Origin: a virus
Length of the DNA stretch: 64,000 nucleotides
Virus record (IMG/VR): IMGVR_UViG_3300023174_003158
Location: 29,229 to 93,228 of that record
Direction: 5' to 3' (one strand)
A program made the position numbers and the translations under genes. The notes under the pieces are model-generated. The model was not told where the DNA came from. It saw nothing but the letters and a program-made list of their open reading frames with translations, and did no database searches. Shown piece by piece: positions 1 to 10,181 of the stretch. Position 1 is the first letter of the stretch. Every line of letters begins with the position of its first letter.

Positions 1-135
1 AGGTTCGACCGTAAATGTATACGGAGACCCGGTAATCGAACTAACAAATTGACAACTTGCACTCATAGAATCACAGTAATATACTGAAACCGGATTGTTA
101 GCCACATATGATTCAATACTTACACTTAAACTCAT
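1..135 (-). CDS. Small SprB-like module protein, 3' part beyond window edge
   Basis: The first 45 codons are visible; the gene runs off the left edge. The start ATG at 135 overlaps the stop of the next gene upstream as ATGA, which points to translational coupling. The visible protein begins MSLSVSIESYV and contains SVYYCD and SITGSPYTF. These line up with DIYICQ and VPYTF of the 72-aa neighbour, so the two are paralogues. No enzyme motif is visible. Its place at the end of the tail-fibre block suggests a small virion or adhesin-associated part; this is inference. Confidence 0.7.
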   Translation of the reverse strand, partial: MSLSVSIESYVANNPVSVYYCDSMSASCQFVSSITGSPYTFTVEP

Positions 136-350
136 AAAACTGATTTTTGACCTGATATTATTGAGCCGTTCGCATCAATAAGTTTAAGGAGATAACCTCC
201 TGATTTGTCATATGGTTTTGGTATAATAAAGGTATATGGTACCTCAGTTATTCTACCAATATATAAACAAGTTGTTGCTCCCGTTTGACAAATATATATG
301 TCATACGGAGATTGACCTGTTATGGAACTTATATTAACTTCAACCGACAT
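132..350 (-). CDS. Small SprB-like single-module protein (72 aa)
   Basis: I take the start at 350 rather than an in-frame ATG at 383, because ATG at 350 forms a TAATG junction with the stop of the preceding gene. The protein has one beta-rich module with SITGQSPYDIYIC near the N-terminus and a YLLKLIDANGS segment near the C-terminus, recalling the TPPY and VTDxxGC positions of a single SprB repeat. It is a paralogue of the truncated gene at 1-135 and more distantly of the 85-aa gene at 4782-5039. Function unknown; probably a small tail-surface component. Confidence 0.7.
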   Translation of the reverse strand: MSVEVNISSITGQSPYDIYICQTGATTCLYIGRITEVPYTFIIPKPYDKSGGYLLKLIDANGSIISGQKSVL

Positions 351-1123
351 TATATATTTTTTTGATAAAAGTTTATTAAACACTCATTACAACTAATGAA
401 TGTTTGAATTATTGTTGGCGTTGTCGTTTCATTATACGCATATTCACAAGTTATACCTTCATAACTTTTTATCACATAACACACATCATCCACATTTAAA
501 TCTACCGCAGTATATTCCGGTATCGTTGGATTAGTGTAATACTGATAAACCCTCATGTTAGTTGAATACCCGTCACACGAATCTACCAAATAACTCTTAT
601 ACAACGGACAGGTATCACACGTATAATCTTTCCAAGCCGGTGTCGATATTTGATAATCAGTATCTACAAACGGTGACGTACTAACTATTGTAACACAAAA
701 ATAATCCCCACTTGGATTTCTAACCCCAAAAACCTGACCTATAGTTGGAACCAATTTTAAAGTTCCCGTAGGTGAAACATTACAAACCTTAACATTAACA
801 CTTCCACCATTATCACATCTAACCCCAACATAATATGTAAACACGCAATTCGAGGTTATTGTGGCCTGACAACTATTACAATCAGGATATCCAATTTCAA
901 TTGTGTTTGTTAAAAAATTACCACTATAAAAAATATAAAACACATTATCCGGAGGGATATAACTACTTTCATATTCTCCAAGATAATTCCAACAATTTCC
1001 AATAGAATCTTTAAATATCGTATTTGCGATATTAGTATATTCTAATTTGTATGTTTGTCCTATTTGTGTTTTTTTAGTCGCATTCGTCAATGTTGGAATA
1101 CAACTTTCGTATAAATAAATCAT
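350..1123 (-). CDS. Cysteine-rich tail-associated protein (257 aa)
   Basis: Not assignable to a named family. The protein is rich in paired cysteines (CNSC, CDTC, CNEC) at the ends of repeated beta-rich modules of about 60-80 residues, each starting near an S/D-C motif. Similar modules ending in SCDFC occur in the 1173-aa adhesin just upstream, so the two proteins share a building block. It is transcribed after the adhesin with an 8-nt gap and runs into the next gene by a TAATG overlap. It is probably a virion surface protein of the fibre or baseplate periphery. Disulphide or metal pairing of the cysteines is inference. Confidence 0.7.
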   Translation of the reverse strand: MIYLYESCIPTLTNATKKTQIGQTYKLEYTNIANTIFKDSIGNCWNYLGEYESSYIPPDNVFYIFYSGNFLTNTIEIGYPDCNSCQATITSNCVFTYYVGVRCDNGGSVNVKVCNVSPTGTLKLVPTIGQVFGVRNPSGDYFCVTIVSTSPFVDTDYQISTPAWKDYTCDTCPLYKSYLVDSCDGYSTNMRVYQYYTNPTIPEYTAVDLNVDDVCYVIKSYEGITCEYAYNETTTPTIIQTFISCNECLINFYQKNI

Positions 1124-1131
1124 ATCTTTTT

Positions 1132-4100
1132 TTATGTTACAAAACTTATTAAAACGCCGCTTGTTCCTGTTAATCTATTATATGCTGCAATGCCTGCCGC
1201 CGATGTTGGTGGTGTGGTTGCCCCTTCATATTCTAATTCTATGAGTTTATTATTTACCCATGTTTTACCCGTTAAATCAATAAGTATGTTATCAACTGCG
1301 GTTAAACTAAATCCATAACTTGAACCCAAATTGGTAATTTTAACATCTGACATAGAACTATACCAATTATATGGTGATGTATATCCTGTTATTGTATTAT
1401 TACCACCAAAACTAACACTTGATAATGCGTTAGTAGGGAAATCACTTAAACTTCCGTCCACAGTATTATTACCAAACAAACTTATATTTCTTAATGCTGT
1501 TTTACTTGTTATTGATGTTGTACTTCCACTTATTGTATTACCTTCATAAAGAGCTAAACTTATCATCTTTATTGGAATATTTGAAATATTCCCACTAATT
1601 GGATTTGTTCCTCCACTAATTTGGAATACTAATAAATCTGTCATTACTGCCAAATCACTAGTGTTACCCGAAATAGCATTATACGCACCTAACAAAGAAA
1701 CTTCTGTCATACCTGTTGAGAAATCACTAGTTAATCCTGAAATACCCGATGTCCCATATAAATAAAGAATTTTAACTGTTTTAGGAACATTACTAACTAA
1801 ACCTCTAATAGAACTACCACTACTTCTTATGTTTACTGTAACCGCACTAGCAGGTATCCCCGTGGTGTTACCCGTAATTATACTGTTACCAACAATAGCA
1901 AGTGTTGAAGTAATTCCACTTGGGGTATCCGCAATATCACCTGTTATCGTATTATTACCAGTAATTAAACAATAATTCAAAGCAGATGGGATATCCGCAG
2001 TATTACCCGACAATGTATTATTACCAGCAATTGAAAGTGTACTTAAAGTAGAGTTATGTGGTAATCCCACAACATTACCTGATATTGTATTATTACCAAG
2101 TATTGCAAGGTAATACATACCACTTGGTCTAGGTACACCTGTTGAATCCCCACCAATTGTTGTATCACCCCAAATAAAAGTGTATGTTAGTCCTGTAGGT
2201 AAATCACTAACACCTCCAGATAAATTATTTTTATTTGTTTGTAAAGTTGTTAAAGTTCTTGGTAGTTGCGATGTAACACCACTAACATAAGCATTTCCAC
2301 TATTTGAACCTGCAGGGTCTAAATTAGGGCCAAATTCAAGTCTTGTTAACCCATTAAGCTTACTCATTTCAGCCGTCGTAAATGTTAATCCTGATGATGT
2401 TGCACCTGTTATGGTATTTGTTATCGTTATTCTCGTTATAGTGGTTAAATCTATTGAATTGAATGTTATATCACCCGTATATAGTGATGAATATATGTGA
2501 CTTATCGTATTCGTTCCTGACGGATACGTGTTGGATGTTGAATCACCCCAATTTACCACAGTAGGAGTAGAGCTCACCCATGTTGCAAATGTAACCGCAG
2601 ATAAATTAAATGCCTTCATTGTGAACGATTCCAACGGTCGTGTTATTGTTGGTGTCTGCGTTGGTGTACTTGTTTTTGTTGGTGTTTGAGTTGGAGTGCT
2701 TGTTTTTGTTTGGGTTGGTGTTTTGGTAGTTGTTGGTGTTGGTGTCTGGCTTGCAGGAATACATCCCGCCGGACTACCAAATATTCTTTGTATATTTAAA
2801 ACATTTGAGTTTGAACTTAATGTGTTATCATCTCTATCGTATTTAAAACAAGATTGTATAATACCACCATTATTAGAATTGATAGTCCCATAGAAATAAA
2901 TTCCGGGTAACAAATCAATCGTTCCAAATATTAAATTGTCTGAGGTATAATGTTCCAAAGATGTTGAAACATCAATCAATACTCTTGTTGTAGGACACTC
3001 CAAAGTTGGGTCAAGGTATTCAAATGTTGCTCTTGCAGATATACCGACTTTATTTGGTGGTGTTGTTGTAGGTGTTGGAGTAACTGTTGGTGTCGGTGTT
3101 TGCGAAGAATTAAATATTGAAAAATTCATTCCAACGTTATATACCGGACTATTTGATGGTGTTGGAGTTACAAAATTATATGTAAATGTAAAACTAACGG
3201 CACTTTGAGGAACAAGATTAGTCGGTGTTGGTGTTACAGGAAAATCGCAATCAAAATATGCAACAAAATCAAATGTTTCACAATTAACCGGCGGTGTTGG
3301 TGTAGTACAAATCCCTCCAACAAATATATTACTATCCAAATCCGGACAATTAGAATAACAAGGTCTCTTACCTTGCAAAGAACAAACACCACCCAAAGAT
3401 GTACTTAAACACCATTCATTATTAGTATAATATATTAACCCATTATTAACACTATCCCCTGTATAATATAACCTACCGTTATAATTAGTTAGTGTTGAAC
3501 TGTATGTACCATTAAATCCCGTTAAAGAAATTAATTTAGTATCAAAACAAAAATTGGTATATTCACAAGGTAAAGGTGTTGGTGATGGTGTTGGAGTGAT
3601 TGTTGGTGTTGGTCTTGGAGTTTGTGTCGGTGTTGGTGTTGGTTCACAAAAATCACAACTTTTAAACTGAGGCGACCCTAAATAAGTTCCGCCCGCCCCT
3701 CCGAACTCCAAAAATGAATAACAAATTCCGTTATCAACATATGTGGCACCTAAGAAAGCAGTATCTGAATCAACATTATAATAATGTACGGTTCCATCCG
3801 AACATCTATACATCACCGCAGATTGAATTGTTGTCCTAGGACATATATTATCAAAACAATCCGAAGCCAAAGTAAACGTAACTCCGTTTCCATCATATAG
3901 TAATCCAACACCAGTGTATGTAACTATTGTCGCACATCCCTCAAATTCACCAAGACCTTGAATATAATAAGTTGCCCCGGTTGTTGATGGAATACCATTT
4001 CCCGCAAATCTAAAAACATTGTTTCCGTCCTCACAACTTCTAAATTGTGTTTGTCTTAACCCTGAAGGGGTAATACTAGGTGTAACCGTTTTAGTTGGAG

Positions 4101-4653
4101 TATTTGTTGGGGTGGCAGTTTTTGTTGGTGTTTGTGTTTTAGTTGGCGTATTAGTTGCGGTATTTGTTGGTGTTTGTGTTTTAGTTGGTGTTTGTGTTTT
4201 AGTTGGCGTATTAGTTGTAGTTTTTGTTGGTGTTTGAGTTTTAGTTGGTGTTACAGTTTTTGTTGGTGTAACACTTTTTGTTGGAGTCCTTGTGTTTGTT
4301 GGTGTTTGAGTTAAAGTAGGAGTGTTGCTCGCAGTATTGGTTGGGGTTTGGGTTAACGTAGCAGTATTGGTTGGGGTTTGGGTTAATGTTGGCGTGGGTG
4401 TCGGAGTTTGAAAACAAGTCGAAATGGCAATGACGACACTATCACTATCCGTTTGATAACAACTCGTTCCCCCTATGGTATAGTCAGAATAAAACCCTGA
4501 TTTATTCCTTACACTACATATTGAATCTATATATAAAATACTACCAACAACCAAGGGGGTTGTGTCAGAGTAAAAACCACTAGTTGACGATAACGAACAA
4601 GCGTCTTGACAACTGGTTTCAACATACGATAATTTAATTGGAATACAAGGCAT
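1132..4653 (-). CDS. Putative tail adhesin with Thr/Pro linkers and LRR-like solenoid (1173 aa)
   Basis: A mosaic protein. An N-terminal Cys-containing module is followed by a long Thr/Pro tract of TPTKTQ-type repeats (about residues 80-190). Cys-rich modules then alternate with shorter TPTPT linkers. A PKD-like piece ([10 protein letters not shown]) lies near residue 700. From about 740 to 1100 some ten repeats of 21-24 residues with the pattern L[16 protein letters not shown] resemble a leucine-rich or BspA-like solenoid. Such Thr/Pro stalks with solenoid tips fit a host-binding fibre. Fibre function is inferred from composition and from its place at the end of the tail block. A TATTTAT box lies 19 nt upstream of the start. 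Confidence 0.8.
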   Translation of the reverse strand: MPCIPIKLSYVETSCQDACSLSSTSGFYSDTTPLVVGSILYIDSICSVRNKSGFYSDYTIGGTSCYQTDSDSVVIAISTCFQTPTPTPTLTQTPTNTATLTQTPTNTASNTPTLTQTPTNTRTPTKSVTPTKTVTPTKTQTPTKTTTNTPTKTQTPTKTQTPTNTATNTPTKTQTPTKTATPTNTPTKTVTPSITPSGLRQTQFRSCEDGNNVFRFAGNGIPSTTGATYYIQGLGEFEGCATIVTYTGVGLLYDGNGVTFTLASDCFDNICPRTTIQSAVMYRCSDGTVHYYNVDSDTAFLGATYVDNGICYSFLEFGGAGGTYLGSPQFKSCDFCEPTPTPTQTPRPTPTITPTPSPTPLPCEYTNFCFDTKLISLTGFNGTYSSTLTNYNGRLYYTGDSVNNGLIYYTNNEWCLSTSLGGVCSLQGKRPCYSNCPDLDSNIFVGGICTTPTPPVNCETFDFVAYFDCDFPVTPTPTNLVPQSAVSFTFTYNFVTPTPSNSPVYNVGMNFSIFNSSQTPTPTVTPTPTTTPPNKVGISARATFEYLDPTLECPTTRVLIDVSTSLEHYTSDNLIFGTIDLLPGIYFYGTINSNNGGIIQSCFKYDRDDNTLSSNSNVLNIQRIFGSPAGCIPASQTPTPTTTKTPTQTKTSTPTQTPTKTSTPTQTPTITRPLESFTMKAFNLSAVTFATWVSSTPTVVNWGDSTSNTYPSGTNTISHIYSSLYTGDITFNSIDLTTITRITITNTITGATSSGLTFTTAEMSKLNGLTRLEFGPNLDPAGSNSGNAYVSGVTSQLPRTLTTLQTNKNNLSGGVSDLPTGLTYTFIWGDTTIGGDSTGVPRPSGMYYLAILGNNTISGNVVGLPHNSTLSTLSIAGNNTLSGNTADIPSALNYCLITGNNTITGDIADTPSGITSTLAIVGNSIITGNTTGIPASAVTVNIRSSGSSIRGLVSNVPKTVKILYLYGTSGISGLTSDFSTGMTEVSLLGAYNAISGNTSDLAVMTDLLVFQISGGTNPISGNISNIPIKMISLALYEGNTISGSTTSITSKTALRNISLFGNNTVDGSLSDFPTNALSSVSFGGNNTITGYTSPYNWYSSMSDVKITNLGSSYGFSLTAVDNILIDLTGKTWVNNKLIELEYEGATTPPTSAAGIAAYNRLTGTSGVLISFVT
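4085..4405 (-). repeat. Tandem repeats encoding the Thr/Pro stalk
   Basis: Short G/T-rich units on the + strand recur at about 18-nt spacing and translate on the minus strand as [12 protein letters not shown] and similar hexapeptides. Units vary at third positions, so they are old or selected rather than freshly duplicated. They form the low-complexity stalk of the adhesin. Confidence 0.85.
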
Positions 4654-4672
4654 AAATGTTTGCTATTATCTT

Positions 4673-4679
4673 ATAAATA
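4673..4679 (-). promoter_or_regulatory. TATTTAT box upstream of the adhesin gene
   Basis: Reads ATAAATA on the + strand and ends 19 nt before the ATG at 4653. Member of the recurring box described in the findings. Confidence 0.5.
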
Positions 4680-4689
4680 ATTTGAAATC

Positions 4690-4730
4690 GGTTTTATTTT
4701 TACTAAAATAATAAAACCTCAAATTTTTTT
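4690..4730. terminator. Stem-loop in the 4654-4781 gap
   Basis: GGTTTTATT (4690-4698) pairs with AATAAAACC (4710-4718). A T-rich run follows on the + strand (4724-4730), whereas the minus-strand tail is mixed. It sits between the 85-aa gene and the adhesin, so it may end the upstream minus-strand transcript, but the tail is weak in that direction. Confidence 0.35.
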
Positions 4731-4781
4731 ATAAACAAACAATTAAAAATAATTTAGATATAAATAAATAACCCACCATAA

Positions 4782-5039
4782 CTATGGTATTGGGCTCGTG
4801 CATAAGACATCACTTAGTAATTCACAATCAAGAGAATCAACAATTTTAACTCTAATTAAAGGAACATTTATGTAGGTATTTGTAAATGCGGATGGGACTT
4901 CAATAAAAATATCAGGAGGAGCTGTTTGGGTGAATGCCGTTAAAAATAATGAATTATTTCCATATATATCACTAATCGTAATAGAATATGGTGGGGTACC
5001 ACCCGAAAATTCAGTTAATTTTATTATCGGTATATTCAC
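4782..5039 (-). CDS. Small SprB-like single-module protein (85 aa)
   Basis: One short beta-rich module with GGTPPYSITISD at the start and VKIVDSLDC near the end, the two signatures of a SprB-type repeat unit. It follows the 716-aa SprB-repeat protein with a 6-nt gap and looks like a detached copy of one of its repeats. It resembles the small proteins at 1-135 and 132-350 in size and layout. No signal peptide or enzyme motif is seen. Likely a small accessory of the tail-fibre complex, with function otherwise unknown. Confidence 0.7.
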   Translation of the reverse strand: MNIPIIKLTEFSGGTPPYSITISDIYGNNSLFLTAFTQTAPPDIFIEVPSAFTNTYINVPLIRVKIVDSLDCELLSDVLCTSPIP

Positions 5040-5045
5040 TATTAT

Positions 5046-7196
5046 TTAACTTAAACAATTTATTTCATAATCAATTAATAAATAAACTTTAATATTAATT
5101 GCCGCGATTGTACCATTAACAATATCTTGGTTATCAATATCACTTATAATAACTAACTTATTATTTAATTCATCAATGATAACATTACCAACACCCTTAA
5201 CTTTTAAAATCATTGATTTAATTGTATCCTGCCAAATATTATCACTTGGAGGCACAACCAATGAATTTGTAACATAAAAAGGTTCAATAACTTCAGTCCC
5301 GTATGGTTGTACCACCAATTTAGCACTGAATGTTGCAGATACTAAATTACAACCACTATTCCCATTAGTAACATCATAATACCCCTCATTAAACATTTTT
5401 AGAATACTGTATTTTGCCGATGTATTAACATTAAACGTTTCCTCCGAAACTGTATATGTACTATAAGAAGAAATTGTGTTACTACCTTCAACCGTAACAC
5501 TTCTTTCCGCATAATTTGAATTTGCATCAACTAAGGTCAATGTATATGTTCCGGCGGTTAAATTTTCCACCATATTTGTTTGTGGGTTATTTGGAATATT
5601 TGACGACCAATTAAACGTAAACGGAGGAACCCCCGCCATAATAAATGTTGTTATCGTACCCCCACTCGGTGTAGACGCTATTGTCGGTAGCAAAGAAAAA
5701 TTCACATTTGGTATATCTGTAACATACTCATTTGTTTTTTGTATACAACCATTATTATCGGTAACTGTAATATTATATTGACCCGACACGATATTTGTAA
5801 AGGTTACAGAACTTAAATAAGTGTTTAATATATCTATTTGTCCGTTATTTAACGAATAATTGTATGGGGCTGTACCACCACTAGATATTGTTACCGTTAT
5901 AGACCCATTTGCCAACCCAAATCTCGCACCAATTGAAGACGCGGATACAGTATATAGATTTTGACTAACTAACGTATAATCCTGATTAAACGTGCAACCA
6001 ACACTATCAATAACATATAGAGAATGTTCTCCACCACCCAAAAAAGAAAATAAATTATTTTGAGAGGTAGTTTGAATTGATTTGTTATTCCCATCAGGGT
6101 AAATTAAAGTATATGTATATGGTGGAGTCCCTCCTTGTAAAAAAACAAACATTGACCCATTTTCATTAGAGCATCCCGGATTTGTCACATTAACATTTAC
6201 CGATGTCATACCCTCAGGGGTCGCCAATAATGCAGATGCGGTTGCCGTACAATAAGCGGCATCCGTAACCAATAATGAATAAGGCCCTGAAGATAAATCA
6301 GTTAATGTTAAACTAGTTGAATATGAAATCTCAAAATACCCGGTTGACGCCGAATAATAATAAGGTGGCGTACCTCCTTCAATATAAAAAGTTAAAGACC
6401 CATTATTTGTTAAACATGATGGCGGAACTGGTGTAACCAACGGTATAGTAACCGGACCAACATCTGTGATTGTCGCGGCAGATATCCTAGTACAACCCAA
6501 AGAGTCGGTTACATTAACACTATATAAACCACTCGTTAATCCCGTAATTGAACTACTCGTTTGTCCGTTACTCCATATATAAGTATATGGTGGAGTTCCG
6601 GTTTGTCCCGTAACAAATATCTTACCTAACGGCCCATTCCCACAACTTGAATTTGGAACAACATATAAACCATAATCCAAATTTGTTGAAGGTTCAACTA
6701 CAAAAGTATTAGTTCTACCCGTACATCCCCCTACATCCAAAACAACCATATAATAAGTTCCCGCTGTTAAATTGTTAAACACCCCAAAACTTGAATCCGT
6801 TATTGCCGACGATATAAAGTCGTTAGACCCACTATATAAAAAATAAGTTGTTTGTGAATATAATGATGATGAAGTACCTGTTACCGAACCATTATTTAAA
6901 CCACAAGTTGTATTCTGCACGTTATCTACATAAGCACAAACACCACTCGATAATGGTACAGACACCAATAAAGTATTGTTTATAGGTAAACTACTATCGG
7001 TTATTTGAATCGAATATGTTCCGGAGTACAATAAAGTTCTCGATGAGTTGGTTACCAAAGCGTCATTACCTAAATCCGGTGTGAGCCAATTAACATTATA
7101 TGGTGGGGTCCCACCATTAGGAACTATTAGAATACTTCCATCACCCGTACCCGAACAATCACCAACAACCGATATCGAATAAAACAAACTAGCCAT
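5046..7196 (-). CDS. SprB-repeat tail protein (716 aa)
   Basis: Carries six or more SprB-type repeats. Each has GGTPPYxY or a close variant followed by SGxYxxxVTDxxGC. The clearest, at about residues 180-236, contains TPPYTYIWSNGQ and VNVTDSLGC. Others show IEGGTPPYYY, LQGGTPPYTY, SSGGTAPYNY and MAGVPPFTFNW. A distinct C-terminal domain of about 140 residues lacks the repeats. SprB repeats are known from the large mobile adhesin of gliding flavobacteria and other Bacteroidetes surface proteins. Here the gene lies between a baseplate-like gene and the adhesin block, so a virion adhesin or fibre role is likely. The repeats were probably acquired from a host; this is inference. Confidence 0.85.
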   Translation of the reverse strand: MASLFYSISVVGDCSGTGDGSILIVPNGGTPPYNVNWLTPDLGNDALVTNSSRTLLYSGTYSIQITDSSLPINNTLLVSVPLSSGVCAYVDNVQNTTCGLNNGSVTGTSSSLYSQTTYFLYSGSNDFISSAITDSSFGVFNNLTAGTYYMVVLDVGGCTGRTNTFVVEPSTNLDYGLYVVPNSSCGNGPLGKIFVTGQTGTPPYTYIWSNGQTSSSITGLTSGLYSVNVTDSLGCTRISAATITDVGPVTIPLVTPVPPSCLTNNGSLTFYIEGGTPPYYYSASTGYFEISYSTSLTLTDLSSGPYSLLVTDAAYCTATASALLATPEGMTSVNVNVTNPGCSNENGSMFVFLQGGTPPYTYTLIYPDGNNKSIQTTSQNNLFSFLGGGEHSLYVIDSVGCTFNQDYTLVSQNLYTVSASSIGARFGLANGSITVTISSGGTAPYNYSLNNGQIDILNTYLSSVTFTNIVSGQYNITVTDNNGCIQKTNEYVTDIPNVNFSLLPTIASTPSGGTITTFIMAGVPPFTFNWSSNIPNNPQTNMVENLTAGTYTLTLVDANSNYAERSVTVEGSNTISSYSTYTVSEETFNVNTSAKYSILKMFNEGYYDVTNGNSGCNLVSATFSAKLVVQPYGTEVIEPFYVTNSLVVPPSDNIWQDTIKSMILKVKGVGNVIIDELNNKLVIISDIDNQDIVNGTIAAINIKVYLLIDYEINCLS

Positions 7197-7199
7197 TCA

Positions 7200-10181
7200 T
7201 TAACAATTTACATTTATATTTATACCAACTTCTAACTTTAATAATTGTGACAAATAGAGCGGTTGGTTGGTTAGGTTTATAATTGTTAAGTCATTTCCAT
7301 TTAAATTAAACCATAAATTATAATTTAATAATTGAGGTAAACTATTCTTTAACGCCAATTTCCATTCTCCATCACTTGGGTATCCATTAAGACCAACACC
7401 ACTATAAAACTTATAATTAATCAATAAATTACTACCAATCGTCAAATTAACATACCACTCTGTAGTTAAACTATTAATACCATTACAACTTGTAGTCGTG
7501 TATCCGTTTGATTGTAATAAAGTTCCAACTTGATTTCTCAATATTGCACTAAAGGATGATAATGCAGATTTTTGTGTTAACCACGGATATATCGGTACTG
7601 TTATTTTTTCCTCATTCGCACCATAATTTGATAAACTTGCAGTTCTAGAACAAGGGTCTACAAATTTTTCCTCAATCGCACAACCTCTTTGTCTCCTATA
7701 AACGAATTTTTGTCTATGTAATACAGAATTTTCAAACCTCGTACCTCCCTGCCAAATCGTAGTTGCCGGAATCATTTGTTCCACCAATTTCATCCAATCA
7801 GGGCCAAGTCCATTTACATAATCAATAAGTTTTTGATACGTGTATTTATTATTTTGTGTCCCCGTATTTTGATATTGTTGTATATATTTCCAAAATAAAG
7901 ATTGTAATGTTGGATATCCCCCGGTTTTTCCGTCCGTAATAAACTGACGATTTCTTGTGTTTATTAAATTTTGCCAAAAAGTTTGATTAAATTCAAAAAA
8001 AGTTTTGTTTTGTGGTTCGGGGTCAATAACCGTAGAATCCACACCACCCGGTACAGGGTATCCAATAGTTAAACCTGATTCGGGAATTGGGTATCCATAT
8101 TTTCTTGATTGTTCCCAAATCTCATATGCCAATCCTTGACCCGGATTTAAAAACAAATCGATATTTTTTATATTGAGAACCAATTTTTCATTATTGATAA
8201 AATAATATGAATTGTAATTTGCATCTTTTGATGCCCTTAATTTATCATCTGTTGATATCCAAGATTTATTATTATCAATAATTCTGTCTAACCTAAAACC
8301 CTCATTCATATAAGGGAATTTTTTAAACACATTTAAATAGTCCTCACCATATGTGAATGGTTTTAATTGTGTTTGTATATCTGTGTTTTGTCCCGAATAT
8401 AATCTACTATTTATAACAAGTTCCTCGTTGTTTCTATGTTGTGGTGTTTGTTCGTACCATCCTGCACCTTTTTGGAAAAAGTAACTATCAGTTTCCGCAG
8501 GTGCCTTTGGATAACCAAATTCATCCACAGGATAATCTTTTCTTGTTAAAGTAACACTTTCGTATAAAGATTGATTTGTAAATGCCGTAAAGGTTTGTCC
8601 TTTAAGTTTATACGTTTGACCCACTTGCAATTGGGGTATTTGATTGACATATGTTCCTCCGGTTATTTGTGCGTATTGATAATAGAAGTAATCCATATCA
8701 ACCTCTCTATCCGCAACCTCTATATGCTCGTTATATTCAATTAACGACTCAGGAGCACCAATTAAATTTAATAAAAATTCAATAGACCTCCTTGTTCCTT
8801 TTGACCTAAAAATATACCCTGAATTAAGTATTAAGTTTCTGTAAAAAGAATAGTTTAATTCTTGTGAGGTCAACGCCCTCGTATAACCAGGGTAGTTAGG
8901 TTTTACCTGAGCCCCAAATATTGTCTCTAAAAAATTATCATTTGTAATGGGTGAAAAATTTGACTGCCAACCAAGAGTCGACGCCAAATCTTTTAAAAGT
9001 TCGTTTGGTATATCATTTGACGGGTTGTAGTTAACCGATGTCATAAAACTTAATCCATCAATATATTTTTTAATGTCGTCAAAACTAACACCATAAATTT
9101 GGAATACCTTTTCAACTTTTCTCCCTAGAGTATCAAACTCTTTTAATGAACCCGCAGTTAAAAACCTCGAGATTAAATTCGTTTTAAATGAATCAAATGC
9201 CTCACCGACCTCTTGTAGTATTGTTATATAATCATCAAATACCGCATTTCTAATATCTAGATTCCACGCCCCGTCTTTAGGCCATGTAACTTTTTGATTA
9301 TTAATTGTTATTTTCCCATTATCTTGCTCTTGGGGTACTTTAAAGACCGCAGTATACTCCGGAATTACCAACCTATTTAATAGAAAATTCTCAATCTCAT
9401 CAAAAGTTTCCGCAAATACCTTATCAACAATATAGTCGTTAGGTCTAATTTGAAAATTTGTTGTGGATGTTGTTGCCGTAGTTCCAAATGGTGCCCCTGA
9501 AACATAAAATGCTATGTACCCAGAATATAACGCATCCGAGGGTAAAAAAGACTGAACCTTATATTCTAACCCTCCTATTGATATCGCATAATCCAAATAA
9601 GTATTTGGTAAATTTCTATACTGAGAAATTGACATCTCCCTTCTAGCAATGTTTTGAGATGCATTTGTTGTATAATCTATCTCAAATGGATTAAACAATC
9701 TTTTAGTATCCACCTCAAAATATGTTTCATCATTAATAGAATTATATGATATATTAACCGCCGTTGACCCGGTTGTAAAATCGGGTGTAAAGAACAAAGA
9801 ATCTAAAGATGCCGGAAAATAATTAATTATTTTTGTTATTGATATTGCAAATCGTTTTGACAACGAACCATATAAAGCAAAATTCAATACTTGCGAATTA
9901 TCAAATACAGGATAAACTTTAAATTGAGTTTTTTGTATTACCTTACTCTGAGCTATACTCGTTATGTTTAAATCCTCTAAATTAACCGGAGCAGAAAAAG
10001 CACCAATACCAAATTTTCTATTAACCTTATCTACAACATTTGAGGTAAACTCAAAGTTACCTTGCGTAAGTCCTCCACCATCAACAATTTGTAAACCAAC
10101 AATATTGTCGGAAAATGTTCCGGCACCGCTTCCGGGTCTGGGAGGATAAAAATATTTAGTATTTTTTATAGTTGTTGCCAT
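7200..10181 (-). CDS. Putative baseplate wedge / tail protein I-like protein (993 aa)
   Basis: Large soluble protein without transmembrane segments. The central segment around residues 455-475, with FRSKGTRRSIEFLL followed by LIGAP, resembles the region by which phage tail protein I and T4 gp7-type wedge proteins are recognised. A short Cys-bearing piece (RGCAIEEKFVDPC) lies nearer the C-terminus. It is coupled to the upstream 301-aa gene by a TAATG overlap and followed 3 nt later by the SprB-repeat gene, so it sits where the wedge meets the fibres. The gp7/gpI assignment rests on motif resemblance and position only. Confidence 0.6.
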   Translation of the reverse strand: MATTIKNTKYFYPPRPGSGAGTFSDNIVGLQIVDGGGLTQGNFEFTSNVVDKVNRKFGIGAFSAPVNLEDLNITSIAQSKVIQKTQFKVYPVFDNSQVLNFALYGSLSKRFAISITKIINYFPASLDSLFFTPDFTTGSTAVNISYNSINDETYFEVDTKRLFNPFEIDYTTNASQNIARREMSISQYRNLPNTYLDYAISIGGLEYKVQSFLPSDALYSGYIAFYVSGAPFGTTATTSTTNFQIRPNDYIVDKVFAETFDEIENFLLNRLVIPEYTAVFKVPQEQDNGKITINNQKVTWPKDGAWNLDIRNAVFDDYITILQEVGEAFDSFKTNLISRFLTAGSLKEFDTLGRKVEKVFQIYGVSFDDIKKYIDGLSFMTSVNYNPSNDIPNELLKDLASTLGWQSNFSPITNDNFLETIFGAQVKPNYPGYTRALTSQELNYSFYRNLILNSGYIFRSKGTRRSIEFLLNLIGAPESLIEYNEHIEVADREVDMDYFYYQYAQITGGTYVNQIPQLQVGQTYKLKGQTFTAFTNQSLYESVTLTRKDYPVDEFGYPKAPAETDSYFFQKGAGWYEQTPQHRNNEELVINSRLYSGQNTDIQTQLKPFTYGEDYLNVFKKFPYMNEGFRLDRIIDNNKSWISTDDKLRASKDANYNSYYFINNEKLVLNIKNIDLFLNPGQGLAYEIWEQSRKYGYPIPESGLTIGYPVPGGVDSTVIDPEPQNKTFFEFNQTFWQNLINTRNRQFITDGKTGGYPTLQSLFWKYIQQYQNTGTQNNKYTYQKLIDYVNGLGPDWMKLVEQMIPATTIWQGGTRFENSVLHRQKFVYRRQRGCAIEEKFVDPCSRTASLSNYGANEEKITVPIYPWLTQKSALSSFSAILRNQVGTLLQSNGYTTTSCNGINSLTTEWYVNLTIGSNLLINYKFYSGVGLNGYPSDGEWKLALKNSLPQLLNYNLWFNLNGNDLTIINLTNQPLYLSQLLKLEVGININVNC

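Noticed and set aside
4019-4314. Two + strand open frames of 60-72 codons, rich in Val/Gly/Phe or Cys/Trp
   Set aside because: They are antisense readings of the Thr/Pro repeat in the adhesin gene; their odd composition follows from the repeat.
4085-4405. CRISPR-like regular repeats
   Set aside because: Units are about 18 nt, directly joined with no spacers, and in frame with a protein stalk.
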